The notes beneath the pieces were generated by a model. That model was not told the origin of the DNA and made no database searches. It worked only from the letters and a program-made list of their open reading frames with translations. Made by a program: the position numbers and the translations under genes. Source: Thiorhodococcus minor (GTDB lineage Bacteria; Pseudomonadota; Gammaproteobacteria; Chromatiales; Chromatiaceae). Taken from it: DNA of 62,912 nucleotides. The first letter of the stretch is position 1, and each line of letters begins with the position of its first letter. The DNA lies in contig NZ_JAAIJQ010000034.1 of NCBI RefSeq assembly GCF_010820565.1, positions 1-62,912 of the forward strand. Reading direction: 5' to 3'. Shown in pieces: positions 46,075 through 54,497 of the stretch.

Positions 46075-46219
46075 ACTCTGCAGTCCCTCTCTGAGCGGTC
46101 TTTCCATGCGGCACGCCAAGCGTGATGACCCCCTGGTCGAGCGTGCAGCGACAAGCGGACAAGGCGAGGCGGGAGCCTCCCAGAGGCGAGCTATCGCGCT
46201 CGCCATTGTTGAGGAGCCT

Positions 46220-46702
46220 ATGGATTTCAAGACCGCCGATCTCTATGACGCCCACGGCGAGGCGCTCCGCGTCTGCGAGCCCATCTTTCGCGACTTCGGC
46301 GGCAAGCCGCGCTTCGCCGGCCCCGCCGTGACCGCCAAGTGCTTCGAAGACAACTCCGTGGTCAAGTCCACCCTGGCCGACCCCGGCGAAGGGCGCGTGC
46401 TGGTGGTCGACGCCGGTGGCTCACTGCGCTGCGCCATGCTCGGCGACCTCATCGCCGCCAGTGCGGTCGAGCAGGGCTGGGCCGGCGTCATCCTCTTCGG
46501 CTGTGTCCGCGACAGCGTCGAGATCCGCCAGATGCCGCTCGGCGTCAAGGCACTCGCCAGCATCCCGCGCAAGAGCCAGCGGCGCGGCGAGGGCCAGCGC
46601 GACATCCCCGTCACCTTCGCTGGCGTCCGCTTCGCCCCTGGCGATTCCGTCTACTGCGACGAGGATGGTATCGTCGTCTCCGACAAGCCTCTGGACCTCT
46701 GA
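46220..46702 (+). CDS. rraA: RraA-family protein (RNase E inhibitor / HMG aldolase fold)
   Basis: 160-residue protein of the RraA family. MDFKTADLYDAHGEALRVCE is the family start, with FRDFGGKPRFAGPAVTAKCF, VVDAGGSLRCAMLGDLIAA, GVILFGCVRDS and the final DEDGIVVSDKPL as further signatures. In E. coli RraA inhibits RNase E; related enzymes are 4-hydroxy-4-methyl-2-oxoglutarate aldolases. ATG 46220 with GAGGAG upstream was chosen over an ATG at 46106. It sits between aceA and aceK. Confidence 0.92.
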   Translation: MDFKTADLYDAHGEALRVCEPIFRDFGGKPRFAGPAVTAKCFEDNSVVKSTLADPGEGRVLVVDAGGSLRCAMLGDLIAASAVEQGWAGVILFGCVRDSVEIRQMPLGVKALASIPRKSQRRGEGQRDIPVTFAGVRFAPGDSVYCDEDGIVVSDKPLDL

Positions 46703-46772
46703 TCGCCCCACCGAGCAAGGGCCGCCCGCCGCCCTCCCTCGCGCCCAGGCCCGAGCCGAGCAACACTCGCTG

Positions 46773-46814
46773 ACACCTGACACCTGACACCTGACACCTG
46801 ACACCTGACACCTG
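46773..46814. repeat. Heptanucleotide tandem array (ACACCTG)6 before aceK
   Basis: Six perfect ACACCTG copies ending 5 bases before the aceK ATG. No Shine-Dalgarno-like purine run is present between array and start codon. Same unit, same strand and nearly the same start-codon distance as the array before pmbA. Confidence 0.97.
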
Positions 46815-46819
46815 ATCCT

Positions 46820-48583
46820 ATGGCCTGGACCGAAGCCAAGCTCATCGCCGAAGCCATGCTCGAAGGCTTCGAGCGTCACTACCGCCTCTTCCGCGAGATC
46901 ACCGCCGACGCCCAACGCCGCTTCGAAGCGGCGGACTGGCCCGCGGTGCAGAGCGCCTCGCGCGAGCGCATCGGCTTCTACGACAGGCGCGTCGGCGAGA
47001 CGGTCGCGCTGATCAAGCGCGAATTCCATCTGCGCGATCCCAACGACGTGCTCTGGCGGCGCGTCAAGGTCGAGTACATGCGCCTGCTGCCGCAGCTCAA
47101 TCAGCCCGAGCTGGCGGAGACCTTCTACAACTCGGTCTTCTGCCGCCTCTTCGACCGCCGCTACTACAACAACTGCTACATCTTCGTCTGGCCGCTGATC
47201 TCCACCGAGCACCTGGAGGCCGAGGTGCCCATCTTCCGGCCCTACTACCCGGCGCGCGAGGGCTTTGCCCGGGTCATCGCCAGAATCCTGAAAGATGCCG
47301 GCTTCAAGCGCCCCTTCCGCGACATGAGGCGCGACATCCGCTGTCTGCTGCTGGCCATTCGCTCACGCTTCCCCGCCAATCGAGCCATCCAGCAGAACTT
47401 CCAGCTCGCCGTGCTCTGCGCGCCCTTCTACCGCAACAAGGGCGCCTACATCATCGGCAAGGCCATCAATGGCGCGGACCAGATCCCCTTCGTCATCCCC
47501 GTTCTGAACGACGAGACCCAGGGGCTCTACGTGGACACCCTGCTCACAGGCACGGACGAGATCGCGGACGTCTTCAGCTTCTCGCGCGCCTACTTCATGG
47601 TGGACACCGAGGTACCGGCCGCCGTGGTCGACTTCCTGCGCCCCCTGATGCCGCGCAAGGGCAAGGCCGAGCTCTACACCGCCATCGGTTTTCAGAAGTT
47701 CGGCAAGGCCGAGTTCTATCGCGACTTCCTCAAGCACCTGCGCTACTCGTCCGATGAGCTGGTGATCGCGCCAGGCATTCGCGGCATGGTCATGTGCGTC
47801 TTCACGCTGCCGTCCTTCCCCTTCGTCTTCAAGGTCATCAAGGACCGCTTCCCGCCGCCCAAGGAGATGACCCCGGACCAGGTCAAGGAGAAGTACCTGC
47901 TGGTGAAGATGCACGACAGGGTGGGGCGGATGGCCGACTCCTGGGAATACTCCCATGTCGCCTTTCCGCTGGCCCGCTTCTCGCCGGCCCTGCGCGAGCT
48001 GTTGGAGAGCGAGTGCGCCGGAAGCATCGAGGTGGACGACGACCACCTCATCATCAAGCACCTCTACATCGAGCGGCGCATGTCGCCCCTCAACCTCTAT
48101 CTGCATACCGCGGACGAGGACGACATCCGCCACGCCATCGGCGAGTACGGCGACGCCATCAAACAGCTGGCCGCCGCCAACATCTTCCCCGGCGACTTCC
48201 TTTTCAAGAACTTCGGCGTGACCCGCCGCGGGCGCGTCGTCTTCTACGACTACGACGAGCTCTGCTACCTCACCGAGTGCAACTTCCGCGAGATCCCCGA
48301 GGCGCCCTACCCGGAAATGGAGATGAGCGACGAGCCCTGGTACACGCCGGCACCGGACGACGTCTTCCCGGAGGAGTTCGAGACCTTCCTGCTCACCGAC
48401 CCCCGCATCCGCAAGGTCTTCCGCCAACGCCACGGCGAGCTCTTGGACCCCGCCTGGTGGCGCGCGCGCCAAGACTACATCCGCGCAGGCCACCTGGAAG
48501 ACGTCTTCCCCTATCCACCCGAGCGCCGTTTCCGCAAGGACAGAGAGGAGTTCCCGCGCCGCTACCCCCATCTCGTCGCCTAG
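46820..48583 (+). CDS. aceK: Isocitrate dehydrogenase kinase/phosphatase
   Basis: 587-residue bifunctional enzyme that phosphorylates (inactivates) and dephosphorylates isocitrate dehydrogenase, steering isocitrate to AceA. Family signatures: the N-terminal regulatory half with FYNSVFCRLFDRRYYNNCYI, the nucleotide-binding loop region GMVMCVFTLPSFPFVFKVIK, the catalytic FPGDFLFKNFGVTRRGRVVF and YDYDELCYLTECNFR. Length matches E. coli AceK (578). ATG 46820 lies 5 bases after an ACACCTG array and lacks a visible ribosome-binding site. Confidence 0.96.
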   Translation: MAWTEAKLIAEAMLEGFERHYRLFREITADAQRRFEAADWPAVQSASRERIGFYDRRVGETVALIKREFHLRDPNDVLWRRVKVEYMRLLPQLNQPELAETFYNSVFCRLFDRRYYNNCYIFVWPLISTEHLEAEVPIFRPYYPAREGFARVIARILKDAGFKRPFRDMRRDIRCLLLAIRSRFPANRAIQQNFQLAVLCAPFYRNKGAYIIGKAINGADQIPFVIPVLNDETQGLYVDTLLTGTDEIADVFSFSRAYFMVDTEVPAAVVDFLRPLMPRKGKAELYTAIGFQKFGKAEFYRDFLKHLRYSSDELVIAPGIRGMVMCVFTLPSFPFVFKVIKDRFPPPKEMTPDQVKEKYLLVKMHDRVGRMADSWEYSHVAFPLARFSPALRELLESECAGSIEVDDDHLIIKHLYIERRMSPLNLYLHTADEDDIRHAIGEYGDAIKQLAAANIFPGDFLFKNFGVTRRGRVVFYDYDELCYLTECNFREIPEAPYPEMEMSDEPWYTPAPDDVFPEEFETFLLTDPRIRKVFRQRHGELLDPAWWRARQDYIRAGHLEDVFPYPPERRFRKDREEFPRRYPHLVA

Positions 48584-48971
48584 CTAGCCAAGGCGGCGCT
48601 AGGAGCCGCAGCCGCGAAACTGAGCGGCGCCCCTCAGCGCCTGAGGCGCGTTGGTCAGCCACGAGCCCTTCGTCGCGTATTCCTGGGGATCCTCGCCGTG
48701 GAAGGTCTGCTTCAGTCGATTTTGCGATTCCGGAGGGGCGATCGAGACGACGACCGGCGCCCGTAGCGGCCTTCACTGTTGTTCTTCACCCTGCGGGTGA
48801 AGCAGCAGAAAGCCAGGATCTCGATAATGATCAATGTGTTGCATGGAGTGCGAAGCGGTCAGCCGCCGGCTCTAGGATTATGCACAGCTCACGATGATGC
48901 AAAGTTGAGCTCGGCGGTGCTCTGTGACCGCCGTGGGATGACGTCCAGCCGGCGTTAGAGGCTTCTCATAA
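48584..48971. other. Gap between aceK and an integrase remnant
   Basis: About 390 bases with no recognised gene. It holds a hairpin CCTCAG-CGC-CTGAGG at 48632-48646, roughly 50 bases after aceK, that could end the ace transcript. The rest is featureless to me. Confidence 0.5.
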
Positions 48972-49208
48972 TCACAGGGTCTTTGGGAGCCCGATCAGGC
49001 CGTCGGGCGCCCGGTAGCGTTTGAGAGTCGTGCTCGGCTCGTGAAGCTTGGCGAATGCTTGCCCTTTCATCGCCAAGTCGGCCTCGACGTACTGATGTGT
49101 CGTCACCGGGCTTTCGTGACCAAGCCACAGTGCGATGACCTGGTCACATAGCCTTGCGTAATGGGGCTTATGGAAAGCCTTCCATAAGTCCCAGGAGCGG
49201 AAGCTCAC
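48972..49208 (-). mobile_element. Tyrosine recombinase C-terminal remnant
   Basis: 78-codon frame whose later part, VIALWLGHESPVTTHQYVEA, is the end of a tyrosine integrase catalytic domain, with the conserved LGH...His and the nucleophilic Tyr in HQYVEAD, and a typical tail ALAK-like AFAKLHEPSTTLKRYRAPDG. The first about 25 residues do not fit. The region contains a perfect hairpin CTTATGGAA-AGCC-TTCCATAAG at 49169-49190. The upstream two thirds of the integrase, including the catalytic Arg, are missing. A dead mobile-element relic. Confidence 0.75.
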
Positions 49209-49364
49209 CCCCGGCGGCTCAGCGGAAGGAGTCGGCCAAAACCAGTCACTCGATTCTGTCGATGGCTAGGAGGGCATCCGGCGACTTCTGCAGCCCGGTT
49301 CTGGGCCTATGAGGTCAGGGGACGCACCGAAAGCGGCCACTCTCCTTGGTGACTGTCGCCCCAC

Positions 49365-50351
49365 CTAGCCACCGCTCACGGCCATGAAGCGGTCGATGTT
49401 CAACGGCGATTCGTTGAAGTGATGACCCTCTGGCTTCAAGGCGATGACTCGCTGCAGGTAGGCGCTGAGCTCGGTGTCACTGATACCCGCCCGCAGCAAC
49501 GCCCTCAGGGGCGCACTCTGCTCCCGCCCGAGACAGAGCAGCAGGGTGCCATCGACGGTGAGCCGCACACGATTGCAGGTTTGGCAGAAATGCCGCGAGC
49601 GTGGACTGATGAAGCCGATGTGGGCATCGGTCCCTTCGAGACGATAGTAGCGGGCCGGACCGCCCCCGGGCAGACGTTCGGGGATCAGCTCGATGCGCTG
49701 CTCCAGTCGGCGTTGGATGTCTTGCAGCTCCAGGGAATGACCGGCGGCACTCTGGCCGGTCGCACCCATCGGCATCGCCTCGATCAGCCGCAAGGTGAAG
49801 CCACCTGTGCTGCAGTAGGCAATCAGCTCGTCGAGCTCGCCGTCGTTTACGCCGCGCATGAGCAGTGTATTGATTCGAATCGGGGCAAAGCCGACCTGCT
49901 GAGCCGCCTCTATGCCGCGCAAGACAGGATCCAGCCGTCCCCCGGTGATCTGCCTGAAGACGTCCGGACGCAAGCTGTCCAAACTGACATTCAAACGACG
50001 CACGCCAGCCGCATGGAGCGGTTTCGCCAGCGCTTTCAAGCGACTTCCATTGGTGGACAGCGACAGGTCATCCAGGCCAGGCAGGGCTGCTAGTCGGGCA
50101 GCCAACAGCGGCAGGTCGCGGCGCAGCAGGGGCTCGCCTCCGGTCAGGCGCACGTGACGCACGCCCAAGGCCGTGAAGACCCGTACGACTTGCACGATCT
50201 CGTCGAGCGTCAGCCAGGCATCAGGTGCTTCGAACCCTCTGAAGCCTTTCGGCAGGCAATAGGTGCACCGCAGGTCGCAGCGGTCCGTGACCGACAGGCG
50301 CAGGTACTCGATGCGCCGACCGAGAGCGTCCGTCAGGGCTGGTTGGCTCAT
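49365..50351 (-). CDS. moaA: GTP 3',8-cyclase MoaA
   Basis: 328-residue radical-SAM enzyme for the first step of molybdenum cofactor synthesis (GTP to 3',8-cyclo-GTP). The radical-SAM cluster motif is CDLRCTYC near residue 24 in RLSVTDRCDLRCTYCLPKGF. The C-terminal cluster cysteines are in FCQTCNRVRLTVDGTLLLCL. The usual terminal GG-type tail is present as SGG. ATG 50351 was chosen because SQPALTDALGRR aligns with the E. coli start; the longer ATG 50372 lacks a ribosome-binding site. It lies 99 bases downstream of aioA on the same strand, supplying cofactor for arsenite oxidase. Confidence 0.95.
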   Translation of the reverse strand: MSQPALTDALGRRIEYLRLSVTDRCDLRCTYCLPKGFRGFEAPDAWLTLDEIVQVVRVFTALGVRHVRLTGGEPLLRRDLPLLAARLAALPGLDDLSLSTNGSRLKALAKPLHAAGVRRLNVSLDSLRPDVFRQITGGRLDPVLRGIEAAQQVGFAPIRINTLLMRGVNDGELDELIAYCSTGGFTLRLIEAMPMGATGQSAAGHSLELQDIQRRLEQRIELIPERLPGGGPARYYRLEGTDAHIGFISPRSRHFCQTCNRVRLTVDGTLLLCLGREQSAPLRALLRAGISDTELSAYLQRVIALKPEGHHFNESPLNIDRFMAVSGG

Positions 50352-50450
50352 GCTGTGCTCTGAACTGTGCATGCCTGGCTCGGCATGGGATACCCGCTCG
50401 GAAAGGCGGCCGGGGCCAGCGCCCCGTCGCCTTCCTGGATACGCGCGGCC

Positions 50451-52925
50451 TCAGGCGCTCAAGAACCGTCGCCGCTTGAAGGAGACGGTGCGTTTGTAGT
50501 CCTTCATGGTCCCGACCTTGCGGATATCCGCCCAGGTGCCCTTGTAATAGGGCACCAGATTGCGATCGGTCCAGTCGGTGACGACGTCGCCCACCACGCC
50601 GTTGTCATAGCCGAACATCATGAAGCTCTGACCTGGGGCGATGTCCGGCTCCAGATAGGCCATGGCGAAGGCGGAGCCGTAGTCGTTGTGCAGCTCGACG
50701 ATGTCGCCCGAGACGATGCCGAGGCTCTTGGCGTCGTCCGGATTCATCTCCAGCGGCGACATGGGAAAGCGCTCGCGGCGGAACGGCAGGTGGCGGTCGT
50801 GATACGCAGTCTGCCAGATGTGGTTGGTGCGGCCGTTGTTGACCCAGAAGCGGTGCTTCTTTCGCTGGGTTTCCACGGTGCCCGGCAGTCCGTTCCAGGG
50901 CGCCGGCTGGAAATGCGCCCGGCCGTCCTTGGTGTCGAACCTGTAGTCGGTGTAGAGCATCTCTGTGCCGACGAGCTTGCCGTCCTTGAATGCCTTGATC
51001 GGCAGCTGCACGCCATTGGTGCCCATGACACGCAGCCGGTCGTAGGTCGCCAAGTCGCCCGTCGGTCCGCCCTGGCTGTCGATCCCTTCGGGCTTGCGGA
51101 AACCGTCGTTGAAGGCGTCCTCCTCGGTCGTCCAGTCGAAGCCCGCGAAGCGCGCGGCCATCTCGGTGTTGCCCTGATGCTCGTAGAGGGCCTTGAGGGT
51201 GTTGGCGATCTCCGCCGCGATCAGACAATCGGGCTTGGCTTCCCCAGGCGGATCCATGAAGCGCTCGGAGAGGCGCATGCGCCGCTCGCCGTTCATGGCG
51301 GTCAGATTCATCTCGCCCGGATGCGTGGCCGGCAGCAGCAGATGCGCGGCATCGGAGAGCTTGGTGCGGTAGAGGTCGATATTGACGACGAAGAGTCCGC
51401 CGCGGTTCTCCACCGCATCGAAGATCAGATCCGCCAGGTCGGTTGCGCTCGCCCCGCGCGCCTTGCCGATGACATCGCGCACGATGGCGGACCGGCGGTA
51501 GACCGCTTCGCGGAACTGCTCCGCGTTGAGGGTCGACTGGAAGGGATTGGTCGCCCACACCGTGAGCATCTTGCCTCGGCCTTCGATGATCTCCTGGTCG
51601 ACATAGCGGGCGGGACGTCCCCCTGGATAGGGCGGGCGGGCGTAGCCTTCCTGGTGACCGCCCATGCGGACCACCCCGGTCCCGCGCCGTCCGACGTTCT
51701 CGGTGGTCAGCACCAGATCGACCAGGGCGGACTGGATGCGATAGTTGTCGTTGCCCCAGATGATGCCCTTCTCGTAGCCATGCATGGTGCGCGGGTAGTG
51801 CCTGGATGCCTTCGGCTTGTAGGCCCATTCCGCGGCCTTGACGATGTCCGCCTCGGGCACGCCGGTGATGCGGCTGCAGTCCGCGAGGCTCATGCGGTTG
51901 GCCGTCAGCGCCTCCTCGAAACCGCTGGTGTGATCGCGGATGAAGCGCTCGTGATGCCAGTCCTGGTCGACGACATAGGTCATGAGGCCGTTGAAGAGCG
52001 CGGTGTCCGTGCCCGGCGCGATGGCCAGATGCAGGACGTTGTCCTTGCCCGCCAGGTGCTCCGCCACCGAGATGGTCAGGCTGCGCCTCGGGTCGACGAA
52101 GATGACCTTGGCCGGCGCGACGCTCTCGCCCGGGAACCACTGCTTCTTCTTGTCCAGATTCTTGCCCGTCATGTTCGGCAGGGCATGGGCGAGGAAGTAG
52201 TTGGTCTGGGTCTCGTAGCCATTGGCGCCGATGTAGAAGAGGGTATCGGCGAGCTCCGAGTCCTCGTAGCTGTTGTTCAGCTCACCGATGCCCATGTCGC
52301 GGGTGGCGTGGCACTCGGAGTTGTAGGCGGGTCGGTTGTGGATGCGCACCAGGGGCGTCTGGATGGCGCTGAACATCAGCTTGCCGCTGCCCCAGGTGTT
52401 CTCGAAGCCGCCGCCGGCGCCGCCGTGGTCGAAGGCGTCGAAGGCGATCTGCTCGGGTCCGCCGCTGTCGAGGATGCGTTTGGTGACGCCGGCATAGACC
52501 TGCAACGCCTGGTCCCAGTTGGTCTCGACCCAGTCGTCGCCGGTGAAGAGCATGGGGTAATAGAGCCGTTGGCGCGATGGCCCCTCGCCGGTGAACATGA
52601 CGCTCGCCATCTGACCGCCTCGGGTCGAGGACAGCCCCTGGTTCACCACGCACTCCTTGTCCGGCAGGATCATGATGTGGTGGCGACTGCCGTCGCGGTC
52701 CGTCACGACGTTGTGCATCGGCGGGGTCATGATGATGCCGAGCGCGGGCAGCTGCTTGCGGAAGTCGAGCCCCAGGGCGTTCTCGTCCGGCGCGCGTCCG
52801 CCCTCGCGGTTCTCCGGCCATTTGTAGACCTGGTAGCCGCAGCCGACGATGCAGAAGTGGCAGGTCATGTTGGTGCGCTGCGCGTCCGGCGGCGGCAGCG
52901 GGATGCGGTCTCGGTACTGGGTCAT
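50451..52925 (-). CDS. aioA: Arsenite oxidase large (molybdopterin) subunit AioA
   Basis: 824-residue Mo-bis-MGD oxidoreductase that oxidises arsenite to arsenate in the periplasm. The N-terminus carries the [3Fe-4S] ligand pattern CHFCIVGC, three cysteines spaced as in AioA and with the fourth position not Cys. The molybdopterin domains follow ([54 protein letters not shown]). It has no signal peptide of its own, as known for AioA, and is co-exported with AioB by the Tat system. ATG 52925 has GGGAG upstream and lies 13 bases after the aioB stop. Confidence 0.97.
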   Translation of the reverse strand: MTQYRDRIPLPPPDAQRTNMTCHFCIVGCGYQVYKWPENREGGRAPDENALGLDFRKQLPALGIIMTPPMHNVVTDRDGSRHHIMILPDKECVVNQGLSSTRGGQMASVMFTGEGPSRQRLYYPMLFTGDDWVETNWDQALQVYAGVTKRILDSGGPEQIAFDAFDHGGAGGGFENTWGSGKLMFSAIQTPLVRIHNRPAYNSECHATRDMGIGELNNSYEDSELADTLFYIGANGYETQTNYFLAHALPNMTGKNLDKKKQWFPGESVAPAKVIFVDPRRSLTISVAEHLAGKDNVLHLAIAPGTDTALFNGLMTYVVDQDWHHERFIRDHTSGFEEALTANRMSLADCSRITGVPEADIVKAAEWAYKPKASRHYPRTMHGYEKGIIWGNDNYRIQSALVDLVLTTENVGRRGTGVVRMGGHQEGYARPPYPGGRPARYVDQEIIEGRGKMLTVWATNPFQSTLNAEQFREAVYRRSAIVRDVIGKARGASATDLADLIFDAVENRGGLFVVNIDLYRTKLSDAAHLLLPATHPGEMNLTAMNGERRMRLSERFMDPPGEAKPDCLIAAEIANTLKALYEHQGNTEMAARFAGFDWTTEEDAFNDGFRKPEGIDSQGGPTGDLATYDRLRVMGTNGVQLPIKAFKDGKLVGTEMLYTDYRFDTKDGRAHFQPAPWNGLPGTVETQRKKHRFWVNNGRTNHIWQTAYHDRHLPFRRERFPMSPLEMNPDDAKSLGIVSGDIVELHNDYGSAFAMAYLEPDIAPGQSFMMFGYDNGVVGDVVTDWTDRNLVPYYKGTWADIRKVGTMKDYKRTVSFKRRRFLSA

Positions 52926-52938
52926 CGTGGTCTCCCGA

Positions 52939-53454
52939 TCACAGCAGATTGCATTGACGGCCGTAGATGAGCCCCTCGACCGCCACGGCGTAGAGGCTGT
53001 CGTCCGCCGTATCGTGCTCGAGCAGGATGCGCGGCAGGTTCTCGGTCGACTGGCCATCCACCATCTGTCCCGCCATCTCCGGGTCGAAGATGCTGAAGTG
53101 GCAGCCGCACTTGAAGGTGCGTGCCTCCTTGTCGTAGCTCAGCGGGCAGCCGTTATGCGTGCATTGGGTGCTGAAGGCGACGATGTCGCCGTCTGGGCCG
53201 ATGCCGCCGGGCACGGGGTGCCCCGTCTTGATGATCTGACAGAAGGACTCGGCATCCGGGTAGTTGAAGGGCACCGGGACATTGTCTTCCAGGGCGCCGG
53301 CCCTGGTGATCGCCTCGCGGGGGTAGGGCAAGGTGGTCGCCCCGGGCGCCGCCCGCTCCTGCGCGTTGGCCAGTCCGCTCCCGATGAGCGCGGCGCCCGC
53401 CGTGGCCGCCGCACCGCTCGCCTTCAGGAAGCGGCGTCTGCTGAGATTCTTCAT
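52939..53454 (-). CDS. aioB: Arsenite oxidase small (Rieske) subunit AioB
   Basis: 171-residue Rieske iron-sulfur protein. A twin-arginine signal ([10 protein letters not shown] near residues 5-14, followed by a hydrophobic [15 protein letters not shown]) directs the folded AioAB complex across the inner membrane. The [2Fe-2S] motifs are CTHNGCPL and CGCHFS, i.e. two Cys and two His ligands. It takes electrons from AioA to a c-type cytochrome or similar acceptor. Start ATG 53454 has GAGGAGCGAG upstream. First gene of the aioBA(-moaA) unit. Confidence 0.97.
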   Translation of the reverse strand: MKNLSRRRFLKASGAAATAGAALIGSGLANAQERAAPGATTLPYPREAITRAGALEDNVPVPFNYPDAESFCQIIKTGHPVPGGIGPDGDIVAFSTQCTHNGCPLSYDKEARTFKCGCHFSIFDPEMAGQMVDGQSTENLPRILLEHDTADDSLYAVAVEGLIYGRQCNLL

Positions 53455-53492
53455 GGTCTCGCTCCTCCTCGTTCTTGTAGTCCCGGGCCATC

Positions 53493-53508
53493 AGCAAATC
53501 CCGTACCC
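53493..53508 (-). promoter_or_regulatory. Sigma-54 (RpoN) promoter of aioBA
   Basis: On the minus strand the sequence reads GGGTACGGGATTTGCT. Its GG (53507-53506) and GC (53495-53494) are separated by exactly 10 bases, matching the -24/-12 pattern (TGGCACG-N4-TTGCW). It is 39 bases before the aioB ATG. It fits control by the sigma-54 activator AioR encoded in the divergent operon. Confidence 0.82.
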
Positions 53509-53559
53509 GTTTGAGGGTTTCGCGAAATCAATGGCCTATGCAGCACGCGTAGAGTTCTG

Positions 53560-53595
53560 GTAACGTCCACAGACTTCGTGTTACGAAAAGGTAAC
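53560..53595. promoter_or_regulatory. GTTAC/GTAAC dyads: candidate AioR binding sites
   Basis: GTTACGAAAAGGTAAC at 53580-53595 is a perfect dyad (5-base arms, N6). A GTAAC at 53560-53564 pairs in addition with the GTTAC at 53580. The block is about 55-100 bases upstream of the sigma-54 promoter and directly before aioX, so one activator could control aioBA and its own operon. Confidence 0.6.
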
Positions 53596-53603
53596 GCCGA
53601 TCT

Positions 53604-54497
53604 ATGCTCACACGCCGGGACCTGCTGCGCGCCATCGGCCTACTCGGCATCAGCCCGTCTGGCTGGTGCGAGCCCATCGCCACGGGCGCAGCGCAAGACC
53701 CGAGCGCAGGCGAAAGACCCGCGCTGCGTTTCGGCCTGACGCCGGTCATCCTCGATGACCGCGTCGCCTTCCTGCGCCTCTGGGCGAGCTGGCTCGAGCG
53801 GCAGCTTGGGCGCCCGGTTGTCTTCATCCAGCGCGCGCGCTACCGCGAGATCATGGACCTGCTGCTGCGCGGCGGATTGGATCTGGCCTGGATCTGCGGC
53901 TATCCCTATGTGCAGCACCGGAGGGAGCTGACACTCGTCGCGGTGCCGCGCTTTCAGGGACAGCCTAGGTACCGCTCCTACGTCATCGTCGGGGCCGACG
54001 CGCCCTTCACGGCTCTGCGCGACCTCCAGGGGCGCCTGTTCGCCTGGTCCGATCCGGACTCCAATTCCGGCTACCTCTACCCGCGCTTCGCACTCCTGGA
54101 GCAGGGTCAGGATCCGGACCGCTTTTTCGGCCGAACCTTCTTCACCTGGGGCCATCGTCACACCGTCGAGGCGGTCGCCGAGGGGCTGACGGACGGGGCC
54201 GCCGTCGACAGCTACGTCTGGGAGACGCTGGCGCGCCGTGTGCCCGAGCTGACGCGACGCACCCGGATCATCTTGCGCTCGCCGCTGTTTGGATTCCCGC
54301 CGCTCGCCGGCGCACCTGGACTGGCCCCCACGGATCTGCAGGCGATCCGCCGGATTCTGCTGCGCCAGGACCAGGACCCTATCGGCCGGCAACTCCTCGA
54401 TGAGCTCAATCTGGACGGCTTCGCACCGGCGGAGCCCGCGCTTTTCGACGACATCGCGGCGATGGCCGAGCGCCTCGACACGGGACGCCGGACATGA
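53604..54497 (+). CDS. aioX: AioX-type periplasmic arsenite sensor (PhnD-like binding protein)
   Basis: 297-residue periplasmic substrate-binding protein of the PhnD-like group. The N-terminus has a possible twin-arginine signal (LTRRDLLRAIGLLG). The body starts RFGLTPVILDDRVAFLRLWA, typical of AioX, and includes GLDLAWICGYPYVQHRREL; C98 in this stretch is the likely arsenite-binding cysteine by analogy with AioX. It would present arsenite to the kinase AioS. Start ATG 53604. Stop overlaps aioS as ATGA. Confidence 0.88.
   Translation: MLTRRDLLRAIGLLGISPSGWCEPIATGAAQDPSAGERPALRFGLTPVILDDRVAFLRLWASWLERQLGRPVVFIQRARYREIMDLLLRGGLDLAWICGYPYVQHRRELTLVAVPRFQGQPRYRSYVIVGADAPFTALRDLQGRLFAWSDPDSNSGYLYPRFALLEQGQDPDRFFGRTFFTWGHRHTVEAVAEGLTDGAAVDSYVWETLARRVPELTRRTRIILRSPLFGFPPLAGAPGLAPTDLQAIRRILLRQDQDPIGRQLLDELNLDGFAPAEPALFDDIAAMAERLDTGRRT

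Noticed and set aside
50367-52970. 867-codon plus-strand frame opposite aioA
   Set aside because: Covers the whole of aioA in antisense; Val/Asp/Gly/His-rich with no domain.
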